This document shows positions 49,750 through 57,595 of a stretch of 64,000 nucleotides of DNA, in pieces (position 1 is the stretch's first letter; each line of letters begins with the position of its first letter). A program made the translations under genes and the position numbers. The notes below the pieces were generated by a model. That model did no database searches. It had not been told where the DNA came from and saw only the letters and a program-made list of their open reading frames with translations. Origin of the DNA: Deltaproteobacteria bacterium (GTDB lineage: Bacteria > Myxococcota_A > UBA9160 > PR03); NCBI GenBank assembly GCA_035063765.1, contig JAPSFT010000020.1:21559-85558 (forward strand). The letters run 5' to 3'.

Positions 49750-50331
49750 CTACCGCGCCAGCAACGTCCTGCGCGCCCGGTACAGATGCGACTTCACGGC
49801 GTCCTCGCTCTTCTGCAAGAGCCCCGCGATCTCCTGGATCGAGCGGTTCTCGAGGTGGTGCAGCTCGAAGAGCTGGCGCTGCTCGGCGCTGAGCTCCCTG
49901 CCCACGGCGTCCTGCAGGCGCGCGAGCCGCTCGCTGCACTCGTAGAGCGCGAGCGGATCGGGCTCGCGCGAGGCGGCCTGGAACGCGCGATCGCAGTCGT
50001 CCTCGCCGATCGGCACCAGCGCCGGCGAGCGCTTCTTGAAGCGGCTCGCGACGGTGCGGCGGGTCAGGCCGAAGAGCCAGGCTCCGAACGGCGCCTCGCC
50101 GCGGTAGGAGTCGATGGACGCGAAGACGTTGACGAAGACCTCCTGGACGGTCTCGTCGGCGTCGGCGCGGTTGCGCAACCGGCGCGCCACGAAATGGTGG
50201 ACGCGCGCGAAGTAGCGGTCGTAGAGCGTCTCGAATGCACGCTGGTCGCCGGCGCGAACGTGCTCGACGAGATGCTCGTCCGGAACGGGACAGCCGGCGT
50301 CCGTTCCGAGAGCCGCGATCGATCCTGCCAT
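49750..50331 (-). CDS. ECF (sigma-70 family) RNA polymerase sigma factor, second
   Basis: The 193-residue protein starts at ATG 50331 behind GGAAGGCGGA. Region 2 is RAFETLYDRYFARVHHFVARRLRNRADADETVQEVFVNVFASIDSYRGEAPFGAWLFGLTRRTVASRFKKR and region 4 is LSAEQRQLFELHHLENRSIQEIAGLLQKSEDAVKSHLYRARRTLL. No anti-sigma gene adjoins it; the next gene on the strand is the hydrolase. The upstream 50332-50507 spacer has TGTCAAGAATTGTCA and GACGAAAATCGTC dyad-like sequences that may be control sites. Confidence 0.93.
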   Translation of the reverse strand: MAGSIAALGTDAGCPVPDEHLVEHVRAGDQRAFETLYDRYFARVHHFVARRLRNRADADETVQEVFVNVFASIDSYRGEAPFGAWLFGLTRRTVASRFKKRSPALVPIGEDDCDRAFQAASREPDPLALYECSERLARLQDAVGRELSAEQRQLFELHHLENRSIQEIAGLLQKSEDAVKSHLYRARRTLLAR

Positions 50332-50507
50332 TCCGCCTTCCCCTTCCCCGGTGCCGGTCCCCAGCCGCGTCCCGCCGCCGGGATCCGATGCCGTTGCGCG
50401 CGGAGCCTGCCGGGCAGGCCCCGCCGTCCAGCGTCCACACCCCCGCCGTAGGAGTGGCGCCGAGCCGGCAGGAGGTGTCAAGAATTGTCAGCGGGCGACG
50501 AAAATCG

Positions 50508-51083
50508 TCACGATCCGGCGGGGCGCAGCCGCCCCGGTATCCCCGCGTCCCCAGCGAAATCACGCTCTTCGAGCGTCGAGCGGAAGACCGAGGCGAGTGG
50601 GGTGGCGGCTGCGGGGGGGCCGGGGGTGGGGGCCGGCAGGGGGTCGAGCGGCTCGAGCGAGAGGCAGGCCCCGCCGCCGCTGACCGCCACCCAGCGGAAG
50701 CGGGCGAGCCGGAGTCCGTCGGGATCCGCCTCGCGCGCGGCGAGCTGCACGACCCGCGAGAAGTCGGGGGCGATCAGGAGCAGGCGCGGGCGCAGCTCGG
50801 CGCGCGCGTGCAGGCCCGGCGCGAGCTGCCGCCAGTCCGCGATGCGGGCCTGGATCCAGGCGCGTTGGGCGAGGCCGAGCGCGAGCAGCCCCTGGTCGCC
50901 TCCCTCGACGCCGAGCAGCGCGACCCACAGCCGGCCGTCCGGCTCCACCGCCACCCAGTCGATGCGCGCGTCCTCCTCGCCGAGCACGCCCTCGGCGAGC
51001 ACCTGGAGGGGCGTCCCGAGCAGGCCCAGGCGGGAGCGGAGCTCGCGCCGGAGCGCGGCGGACTCGGCGTCGCGGGAATCCAT
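50508..51083 (-). CDS. NucS-like (PD-(D/E)XK fold) domain protein, probably inactive
   Basis: The 191-residue protein starts at ATG 51083, 7 nt after the preceding gene's stop. The pattern LGLLGTPLQVLAEGVLGEEDARIDWVAVEPDGRLWVALLG, then LALGLAQRAWIQARI and RLLLIAPDFSRVVQLAARE, matches the NucS/endonuclease-like domain seen in proteins with GRIDLLAVDxDGRLVVVELK. The Asp of the IDWVAV strand is present, but the ELK that completes the active site reads ALLG, so no catalytic lysine is visible. It is the third gene of the ParA-CBM48 operon. Possibly a binding adaptor. Recognised by eye only. Confidence 0.65.
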   Translation of the reverse strand: MDSRDAESAALRRELRSRLGLLGTPLQVLAEGVLGEEDARIDWVAVEPDGRLWVALLGVEGGDQGLLALGLAQRAWIQARIADWRQLAPGLHARAELRPRLLLIAPDFSRVVQLAAREADPDGLRLARFRWVAVSGGGACLSLEPLDPLPAPTPGPPAAATPLASVFRSTLEERDFAGDAGIPGRLRPAGS

Positions 51084-51090
51084 GCCTGGA

Positions 51091-51858
51091 TCAGGGCTCC
51101 GGTTCCTTGGCGGCCTCGTGCTCGCGGGCGTCGGCGAGCAGCATCGTGGCGACGTCGGTGAGCGCGCGGGCGGCGGGCGAGCCGGGCTGGGCCAGCGCGA
51201 TCGGACGCTGCGCCACGATCGAGCGCGAGAGATGGACGTCGTCGATCAGCACACCGTAGCTCGTGAGCGTCCGCTCGAGCTCGAGCTCGGCGAGCTGCGC
51301 CAGGCCCTCGAAGGTGCGCCGCGCGTCGGCGAGCGAGCGGACGCCGAAGACGCAGACCCCGATCCGGGCGCCCGGCGACTGCTCGGCGATCGCGTCGAGC
51401 GCCGCCCACGTCTCGACCAGCTCGCGCTCGTCGGGCCGCGAGAGCAGCAGCACGCGCCCGAGCAGCGGCCCGGCATCCGCGCCCTTGCGCAGCGCGGCCG
51501 AGGGCACCGCCACGAGCACGAGAGGCGTCCCGTGGCCGCGCGTGCAGGCGCGGGCGCTGGCGTCACGCGCGGCGTCGGCGAGGGCGGTGAGCTCGCCCGA
51601 CCCGCTCTCCACCACCTCGACCCCGAGTGGGCCGCGGCCCGGCTCCGGCCAGGGCGTGCAGGTTTCGCCGGCCGGCGCGACCAGCGCTGCCGGTGCGCCC
51701 TGACGCGCGAGCTCCACCGCGAGGTTCCAGAGCAGCGCGAGGCGCGCCACGTCGCGCGGCACGAGCGGCACGGCGATCCAGTGCGCGCCGCCCGCACCGG
51801 CCCCCGGCGGCTCCCCGGGCAGGAAGTAGTGCGCGACGTCTCCGAGCTCGCGGGCCAT
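51091..51858 (-). CDS. Degenerate ParA/MinD-like protein without Walker A
   Basis: The 255-residue protein starts at ATG 51858, 6 nt after the parA-like stop. The order of segments matches a MinD/FlhG fold: HWIAVPLVPRDVARLALLWNLAVELARQGAPAALVAP at the place of the KGGVGKT loop, RVLLLSRPDERELVETWAALDAI (strand after the switch), IGVCVFGVRSLADARRTFEGL, and ERTLTSYGVLIDDVHLSRSIVAQRPIALAQPGSPAARALTDVATMLL, very like the MinD/FlhG C-terminus. The phosphate-binding Gly/Lys residues are missing (PRDVARLAL), so nucleotide binding is probably lost. It may heterodimerise with the ParA encoded just upstream. Confidence 0.65.
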   Translation of the reverse strand: MARELGDVAHYFLPGEPPGAGAGGAHWIAVPLVPRDVARLALLWNLAVELARQGAPAALVAPAGETCTPWPEPGRGPLGVEVVESGSGELTALADAARDASARACTRGHGTPLVLVAVPSAALRKGADAGPLLGRVLLLSRPDERELVETWAALDAIAEQSPGARIGVCVFGVRSLADARRTFEGLAQLAELELERTLTSYGVLIDDVHLSRSIVAQRPIALAQPGSPAARALTDVATMLLADAREHEAAKEPEP

Positions 51859-51864
51859 GGCGGC

Positions 51865-52941
51865 TCAGGGCACCACCAGGCGCGAATGGGGCGGACCGAG
51901 CAGCGAAGGCACGCGATCCGGGTTGGCGGGATCCTCGCGCCACTCCCCGTCGACGACGTACCGGTACTCGTAGGCACCGGGCGCCACGTGCAGGATCTTG
52001 CGCCAGACGCGATCACCGCCGATCTCGCGCAGCTCGGTCTCGACACCCCGATCGGGCACCCAGCCGTTGAAGTCGCCGGCGAGGCGCACGTCGAGGGCGC
52101 GCGCGTCGCGGTACTCGACGACGACCTCGCGCAGCGCCCCGGGCGTGTCGGCCGCGCTGGCCGTCGCGAGCGATGCCGGCGCCGCGGCCACCTCGACCGC
52201 GAGCGCTGCGTGATCGAGCGCGCCGTTCGACCGAGGCGCGAAGCGCGTGATCGGGACGCCCGCGCGAACGGCCTCGCGCAGCCGGACGCAGCTGCGGATC
52301 ACGGTATCGAAGCAGAGGTCGCCGAAGGTGGAACGGATCCCGGCGAGCGTGTCGCGGGCGAAGCGGGTGCGGCCGTCGTACAGGGTCGGCAGCACGCGGG
52401 CGGCGGGCACGTGGCCCAGGCGCTCGCCGAGCAGGGCGATCGTCTCGAGCAGCTTGTGCACGCCGTGCACGGCGAAGTGGCTGGTCTCGAGCGGCACGAT
52501 CGCCTCGCCCGCGGCGCGCAGCGCGCCGAAGGTGAGCAGCCCGACGTTGGGCGGGCAGTCGACGAGGGCGTAGTCGTAGCGGTCGCCGACGCTCGCGAGC
52601 GCCTGGGCGAGGCGTCCGGTGCGCGCCTCCGCGCGCTCGCCCGCGAGCTTCGCCTCGAGCGCCGAGAGCACGATCCCGGCGGGCGCCACGTGCAGGCGCT
52701 CCGCGGCCGGCACGATCACCTCCGCGAGCCGCGCCGGGCCCGACTCCTCGGCGAGCACCTCGTAGAGGTTCTCGTCCACGCGCTCGGGGTCGATGCCGAG
52801 GGCCAGCGTCGCGTGGGCCTGGGGATCGACGTCGGCCACCAGCACGCGCGCGCCGTCGGCGGCCAGGCACCCGGCCAGGCTCACCGTCGTCGTCGTCTTC
52901 CCGCAGCCGCCCTTCTGGTTGACGATCGCGATCGTGCGCAC
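51865..52941 (-). CDS. ParA family ATPase fused to a CBM48/AMPK1 glycogen-binding domain
   Basis: The 358-residue protein starts at GTG 52941 with a strong GGAGGAGGGG site. Residues 1-250 are a ParA/Soj ATPase: IAIVNQKGGCGKTTTTVSLAG (deviant Walker A, 10-18), VLVADVDPQAHATLALG, YDYALVDCPPNVGLLTFGAL and VPLETSHFAVHGVHKLLETI. Residues about 271-358 form an E-set carbohydrate-binding domain: DVRLAGDFNGWVPD, RVWRKILHVAPGAYEYRYVVDGEWREDPANPD, LLGPPHSRLVV, with Trp293, Trp313 and Trp334 in the places used for glucan binding. It would link ATP-driven surface patterning to an alpha-glucan. First gene of a three-gene operon. Confidence 0.93.
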   Translation of the reverse strand: MRTIAIVNQKGGCGKTTTTVSLAGCLAADGARVLVADVDPQAHATLALGIDPERVDENLYEVLAEESGPARLAEVIVPAAERLHVAPAGIVLSALEAKLAGERAEARTGRLAQALASVGDRYDYALVDCPPNVGLLTFGALRAAGEAIVPLETSHFAVHGVHKLLETIALLGERLGHVPAARVLPTLYDGRTRFARDTLAGIRSTFGDLCFDTVIRSCVRLREAVRAGVPITRFAPRSNGALDHAALAVEVAAAPASLATASAADTPGALREVVVEYRDARALDVRLAGDFNGWVPDRGVETELREIGGDRVWRKILHVAPGAYEYRYVVDGEWREDPANPDRVPSLLGPPHSRLVVP

Positions 52942-52949
52942 GCGGACCC

Positions 52950-53006
52950 CTCCTCCGGATGGGAGCCGAAGCCATCTCGTGCGGGCGGTCCGAGGGACCG
53001 GAGGAG
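52950..53006 (-). promoter_or_regulatory. Possible Shine-Dalgarno-sequestering leader hairpin of the ParA-CBM48 gene
   Basis: On the minus strand CTCCTCCGG (plus 52998-53006) lies upstream of, and is perfectly complementary over 9 nt to, CCGGAGGAG (plus 52950-52958), which is the ribosome-binding site of the ParA-CBM48 gene starting at 52941. The loop is about 39 nt. Folding would hide the ribosome site. Confidence 0.5.
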
Positions 53007-53116
53007 TGCTGCTGGTGTCCGGCTGCGCGCCTGCCTCGCCGCGGGGCGGGTGGGCGGCGAGCGAGCGGGCAGTGGACGGCGGACTACGAACCCCCCAAAC
53101 ACGTCCGCAACTCGCA

Positions 53117-53145
53117 CCTTAGGCAGCCATCCTCCAGAAAGTCAA
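53117..53145 (-). promoter_or_regulatory. Candidate promoter of the ParA-CBM48 operon
   Basis: On the minus strand TTGACT (plus 53140-53145) is a good -35, followed after 17 nt by CTAAGG (plus 53117-53122), a poor -10. It points toward the ParA-CBM48 gene, about 175 nt upstream of its start. The whole 52942-53255 divergent spacer holds no convincing gene, but contains the leader hairpin and this candidate. Confidence 0.4.
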
Positions 53146-53255
53146 CCAAAATGTCGCGGCGGGACCCTGCTCTGGTAGGCTCGCAGCGTGCACCCTCCGA
53201 TCCTCCGCGCTCCGTGCTCCTACAGCCCCTCCCCGCGCTCACCGGGTCCCCGGGC

Positions 53256-54443
53256 GTGACGCGACGGACGGGGCCTCCCGACGGGCCGCCTTCCGGCGCG
53301 CGCGACCGCGTCTTCGTCGAACACGAATCGGGCCCGCGACCCTTCATGCGCGGGATCCTGGTGCACTCGCTGATGGCACGTGGGATCTCGTTCGAGGACG
53401 CCTTCGGGGCCGCCAACGTGACGCGCGAGCGGCTGCGCGGGCGTGGCGTGGTGGCGCGCGACGCGCTGGCCCGGCTGGTCGACGAGGTGCTGCGGGAAAC
53501 CCACCTGCTCGAGGACGTCCGGCCCCCGGCCCTGGGCCCCGCGATCCGCATCACCGCCCCGACCGGCTCGGCGCCGTTCTCGAAGGGCTTCCTCTCGCAG
53601 TCGCTCCTGGCCGCGGCGATCGAGCCGAACGACGCCTTCGACGTCGCTCGCGAGATCGAGAGCACGCTGGTGCTGCGCGGGATCGAGGAGATCGACCGGC
53701 GCGAGCTGCGGCGGCTCGCCTTCCAGACCCTCGAGCGGCGCTTCGGGGCACGCACCGCCGAGCGCTACCTGGTCTGGCGCCGCTTCCAGGAGCCCGACCG
53801 GCCGGTGATCCTGCTGCTCGGGGGGGCCACCGGGGCCGGCAAGACGTCGCTCGCCCTCGAGGTCTCGCGGCGGCTCGGCATCCACGCGGTGCTCTCGACC
53901 GATTCGATCCGCCAGATCATGCGGCTGGTGCTCTCGCCGGAGCTGGTGCCGGCGATCCACGCCTCGTCCTACGATGCCCACCGGGTCGTGCGCACGGCGC
54001 CCGGCGAGGACCCGGTCATCGAGGGGTTCCTGGCCCAGGCCTCGATCGTGTCGGTGGGCGTGCGCGCGATGCTCGACCGCGCGGTGGCCGAGAACACCAG
54101 CATGATCCTCGACGGCATCTCGATCGTGCCGGGCCTTCTCGACCTCACGAAATACCGCGAGACCGCGCACGTGATCTTCCTGGTGGTGGCGACGCTCGAC
54201 GTGGCGGCCTTCCGCGCGCGCTTCGAGCAGCGCGCGCGCGAGAGCCGGCGCGCCCCGCACCGCTACCTCGAGCACATGGACGCGATCCTGCGCATCCAGG
54301 ACCACTTCCTCGAGCTGGCCGAACGCCACGACATCCCGATCGTCGACAACGACTCGGCCGACGCGTCGGCGCTCTCGATCCTGAAGCACGTGTGCGAGAC
54401 GCTGCGCAAGGTGGAAGGGCTCGATGCGGCGGAGCTCCTGTAG
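53256..54443 (+). CDS. ATP-cone and 2-phosphoglycerate kinase-like P-loop protein
   Basis: The frame is open from 52959, but homology-like sequence starts near GTG 53256. Residues about 15-80 form an ATP-cone-like domain (RDRVFVEHESGPRPFMRGILVHSLMARGISFEDAFGAANVTRERL) and 85-180 continue helical. A P-loop kinase domain follows: PVILLLGGATGAGKTSLALEVSRRLGIHAVLSTDSIRQIMR (GATGAGKTS, then the STDSIR base) and AENTSMILDGISIVPGLLDL. This matches the archaeal 2-phosphoglycerate kinase family (2,3-bisphosphoglycerate formation). The start could be an upstream ATG at 53151. Substrate in this bacterium is not certain. Confidence 0.8.
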   Translation: MTRRTGPPDGPPSGARDRVFVEHESGPRPFMRGILVHSLMARGISFEDAFGAANVTRERLRGRGVVARDALARLVDEVLRETHLLEDVRPPALGPAIRITAPTGSAPFSKGFLSQSLLAAAIEPNDAFDVAREIESTLVLRGIEEIDRRELRRLAFQTLERRFGARTAERYLVWRRFQEPDRPVILLLGGATGAGKTSLALEVSRRLGIHAVLSTDSIRQIMRLVLSPELVPAIHASSYDAHRVVRTAPGEDPVIEGFLAQASIVSVGVRAMLDRAVAENTSMILDGISIVPGLLDLTKYRETAHVIFLVVATLDVAAFRARFEQRARESRRAPHRYLEHMDAILRIQDHFLELAERHDIPIVDNDSADASALSILKHVCETLRKVEGLDAAELL

Positions 54444-54463
54444 GGCGCGCCGCGGAGGGACGC

Positions 54464-55885
54464 ATGCCGGAGGCTCCGCCTCGGGTCGACACGCTGGGCG
54501 CCCTGCGCCGCTCGGGCTGGCGCAGCCGCCCCCTGCGCCAGGAGCTGCGCGAGCACCTGCTCGAGCGCCTGCGCGCCGGGAACCCGCTCTTCACGGGCAT
54601 CCTCGGCTACGACGACACGGTGGTCCCCGCCGTCGAGAACGCGATCCTGTGCGGCCACGACCTGATCTTCCTCGGTGAGCGGGGCCAGGCCAAGACGCGC
54701 ATGATCCGCCAGTTCGTCGGGCTGCTCGACGAGTGGCTGCCGGTGGTCGCCGGGAGCGAGATCCAGGACGACCCCGAGGCGCCGGTCTCGGCCTACGCGC
54801 GCCGCCTCGTGGCCGAGCGGGGCGGCGACACGCCGATCGCCTGGGTGCACCGCGAGGCGCGCTACGTCGAGAAGCTCGCCACGCCGGACGTCTCGATCGC
54901 GGACCTGATCGGCGACGTCGACCCGGTGCGGGTGGCCGAGGGCCGCTCGCTCGGCGACGAGCGGACCCTCCACTTCGGCCTCCTGCCGCGTGCGAACCGC
55001 GGGATCTTCTGCATCAACGAGCTGCCCGACCTGACGGAGAAGGTACAGGTCGGTCTGTTCAACGTGATGCAGGAGCGCGACGTGCAGGTGAAGGGCTACC
55101 GGGTGCGGCTCCCGCTCGACGTGCTGGTGGTGGCCAGTGCGAACCCCGAGGACTACACGAGCCGCGGGCGCATCATCACCCCGCTCAAGGACCGCTACGC
55201 GGCCCAGATCCGGACCCACTATCCGCCCACCCGCGAGATCGAGCGGGCCGTGGTGCGCCAGGAGGCGCGGCTCCCGGAGGCGCCCGGCATCGCGCTGCAC
55301 GTGCCGGGCTTCCTCGAGGACCTGGTCGCGGAGATGACCCTGCAGGCGCGCGCGAGCGCGGACGTGAACCAGTCCTCGGGCGTCTCGGTGCGCATGTCGA
55401 TCGCCAACTTCGAGACGCTCGCGGCCAATGCGCTGCGCCGCGCGCTCGAGCTCGGGGAGCCGGAGGCGGTGCCGCGCATCAGCGACCTCGACGCGCTGCT
55501 TGCCTCCACGCAGGGCAAGCTCGAGCTCGAGGTCGCGGGCACCGAGCGCTCCGAGGCCGACCTCGTGCGCGAGCTCGTGCGGCGCGCCACCAAGTCCGTG
55601 TTCGACGCGGTCGTGTCCCTCGAAGGCATCGCGGCGGTGACCGAGGCCTTCGAGCAGGGCTGGCAGGTGGAGGTGTCGGCGCGCATGCCGTCGGCCGAGT
55701 ATCTGGACGGGATCGAGCAGATCCCGGGCCTGCGCGAGGCGGCCGCCGGTCTCGCCGGCGGGGACTCGCCCGCGCGCCTGGCGTCGGCGATCGAGTTCGT
55801 GCTCGAGGGCCTGCACCTCGCCCACCGGCTCAACAAGAGCGAGAGCGAGGGCCGCGCCCGCTACGCGCTGCGGGCGGCGCGGTGA
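54464..55885 (+). CDS. MoxR-like AAA+ ATPase (magnesium chelatase I type)
   Basis: The 473-residue ATPase starts at ATG 54464 behind CGGAGGGA. It has Walker A in DLIFLGERGQAKTRMIRQF, Walker B as GIFCINELPDL (Asn in place of the first Asp), sensor 1 in VLVVASANPEDYTSRGRIITPLKDRY and a C-terminal helical lid. It is coupled by a GTGA overlap to a VWA-domain gene, the typical MoxR-VWA chaperone pair that remodels a client or inserts a metal. The client is not visible here. Cytosolic hexamer by family. Confidence 0.92.
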   Translation: MPEAPPRVDTLGALRRSGWRSRPLRQELREHLLERLRAGNPLFTGILGYDDTVVPAVENAILCGHDLIFLGERGQAKTRMIRQFVGLLDEWLPVVAGSEIQDDPEAPVSAYARRLVAERGGDTPIAWVHREARYVEKLATPDVSIADLIGDVDPVRVAEGRSLGDERTLHFGLLPRANRGIFCINELPDLTEKVQVGLFNVMQERDVQVKGYRVRLPLDVLVVASANPEDYTSRGRIITPLKDRYAAQIRTHYPPTREIERAVVRQEARLPEAPGIALHVPGFLEDLVAEMTLQARASADVNQSSGVSVRMSIANFETLAANALRRALELGEPEAVPRISDLDALLASTQGKLELEVAGTERSEADLVRELVRRATKSVFDAVVSLEGIAAVTEAFEQGWQVEVSARMPSAEYLDGIEQIPGLREAAAGLAGGDSPARLASAIEFVLEGLHLAHRLNKSESEGRARYALRAAR

Positions 55886-57549
55886 AGGTCTGGCGCTACA
55901 GCCGCTGGGACGGCAGCCAGGCCGCGTTCACTCTCGACCCCGCGCCGGCGCTCGACGCGCTCGCCGGTGGCCTGATGGAGGGCCTCTCGCTCGCCGAGGC
56001 GCTCGACTGGATGCGCCAGGCGGGCTTCGAGCTGGCGGGCCTCGACCTGCGGGTCCTGGGCCTCGAGGAGCTCATGGAGGAGCTGCGCGGCGAGCTGCGC
56101 TCGCTCGAGGCGCAGGTCCGGATGGACCAGGCGACCGACGCGCTGCGCCGGCGCCTCGACGAGATCCTCGGCCGCGAGGAGCGCGCCCAGCGCGAGGCGA
56201 GCGGCTACGAGTCGCGCCGCATGAACGAGTTCCTGGACCGGTGCCACGCGCCCGCGCAGCGGCTCTCGGAGCGCATCGAGCGCTTCCGCGACTGGGTCTT
56301 CGCCGACGAGGCTGCCGGCCGGGCCTTCGCAGCGCTGCTCGAGGAGCTCGATCGGCTGCGCGCGCTCGAGGACTTCCTGGCCGAGCAGGGAACGCGCTTC
56401 CGCGGTGCCGAGCCCGCCGGCTACGAGACGGCGCAGCGCATCCGCGAGCGCGTGCAGGCGCTCGAGCGCCTGCTGCGCGACCTCGCCGAGGGCCGGCTCG
56501 AGCTGCTGGACCCCGAGCCGCTCCGCGATCTCCTCTCGCCGGACGCGCTGCGCTCGCTGATCGTCCTGCGTGACCTCGAGCCGGCGCTGCGCCGGGCCGG
56601 CTACCTGCGCGACGGCGCGCGCGGCGCCGAGCTGACCCCGAAGGCGATCCGCCGCATCGGCGCCCGGGCGCTCGCCGCCGTCTACGGCGCCCTCCGCAAG
56701 GGCTCCCCCGGCGCCCACGACACCCCCCACGACGGCGCCGGCCTCCCCCGGCCCGACGAGACCCGGCCCTGGCAGTTCGGCGACGCCTTCGAGATCGACG
56801 TCGTCCGCTCGCTCCTCAACGCCATCCGGCGCAGCGCCCGCTCTCCGGACGCGCGCGAAGGGGATCCGGGAGCCGCCGGCTGCGGTCCCCCCGCAACCCT
56901 CCGGATCCCCTGGCAGCCGGAGGACCTGGAGGTTCGCGAAACCGACGACCAGACCCGCTGCACCACCGTCCTCGCCCTCGACATGAGCTGGTCGATGTCG
57001 TGGGCGGGCCGCTTCCCCGCCGCCAAGCGCGTGGCTCTCGCCCTCGACCACCTGATCCGCACCCGCTACCCGCGCGACCACTTCTTCGTGGTCGGCTTCT
57101 CGACCCGGGCGCGCGAGCTGCGCATTCCCGAGCTGCCCGAGGCGAGCTGGGACATGGGCGAGCCCTTCACGAACCTGCAGGAGGCGCTGATCGTCGCCGA
57201 GCGGCTGATCGCGCGGCACCCGAGCCCGAGCGCGCAGGTGCTCGTGATCACCGACGGGCAGCCGACCGCCTATTTCCGGGGCCGCGAGCTGCGCGTCGAG
57301 TGGCCGATGGGCTTCGGCGGCGTCTCGCCACGCGCCGCGGCCGAGACGCTCCGGCAGGTGCGCCGCATCACCCGGCGCGGCGTCACGATCAACACCTTCA
57401 TGCTCGACGCCTCGCCGGAGCTGGTCGGATTCGTCGAGCAGATGACCCGCATCAACAAGGGCCGCGCGCTCTACACCTCGCCCGCCCGGCTCGGCTCGTA
57501 CGTGATGGTCGACTACCTCTCGCGCCGCCGGCGCCGGCAGCACGCGTGA
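55882..57549 (+). CDS. VWA-domain protein partnered with MoxR ATPase
   Basis: The 555-residue protein starts at GTG 55882, overlapping the MoxR-like stop. The N-terminal two-thirds is helical (EELMEELRGELRSLEAQVRMDQATDALRRRLDEILGREERAQREASGYESRR). The C-terminal VWA domain has the MIDAS motif DMSWSMSWAGR (DxSxS), a Thr in MGEPFTNLQEAL and Asp in VLVITDGQPTAYF. It has no signal peptide. It binds a client through the metal site while MoxR supplies ATP-driven remodelling. Coupled translation implies a 1:1-type partnership. Confidence 0.9.
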   Translation: MKVWRYSRWDGSQAAFTLDPAPALDALAGGLMEGLSLAEALDWMRQAGFELAGLDLRVLGLEELMEELRGELRSLEAQVRMDQATDALRRRLDEILGREERAQREASGYESRRMNEFLDRCHAPAQRLSERIERFRDWVFADEAAGRAFAALLEELDRLRALEDFLAEQGTRFRGAEPAGYETAQRIRERVQALERLLRDLAEGRLELLDPEPLRDLLSPDALRSLIVLRDLEPALRRAGYLRDGARGAELTPKAIRRIGARALAAVYGALRKGSPGAHDTPHDGAGLPRPDETRPWQFGDAFEIDVVRSLLNAIRRSARSPDAREGDPGAAGCGPPATLRIPWQPEDLEVRETDDQTRCTTVLALDMSWSMSWAGRFPAAKRVALALDHLIRTRYPRDHFFVVGFSTRARELRIPELPEASWDMGEPFTNLQEALIVAERLIARHPSPSAQVLVITDGQPTAYFRGRELRVEWPMGFGGVSPRAAAETLRQVRRITRRGVTINTFMLDASPELVGFVEQMTRINKGRALYTSPARLGSYVMVDYLSRRRRRQHA

Positions 57550-57595
57550 GACACCCTCCGGAGGGAGCGGGACGGCGTCCTCGGGAGGCGGGGTG

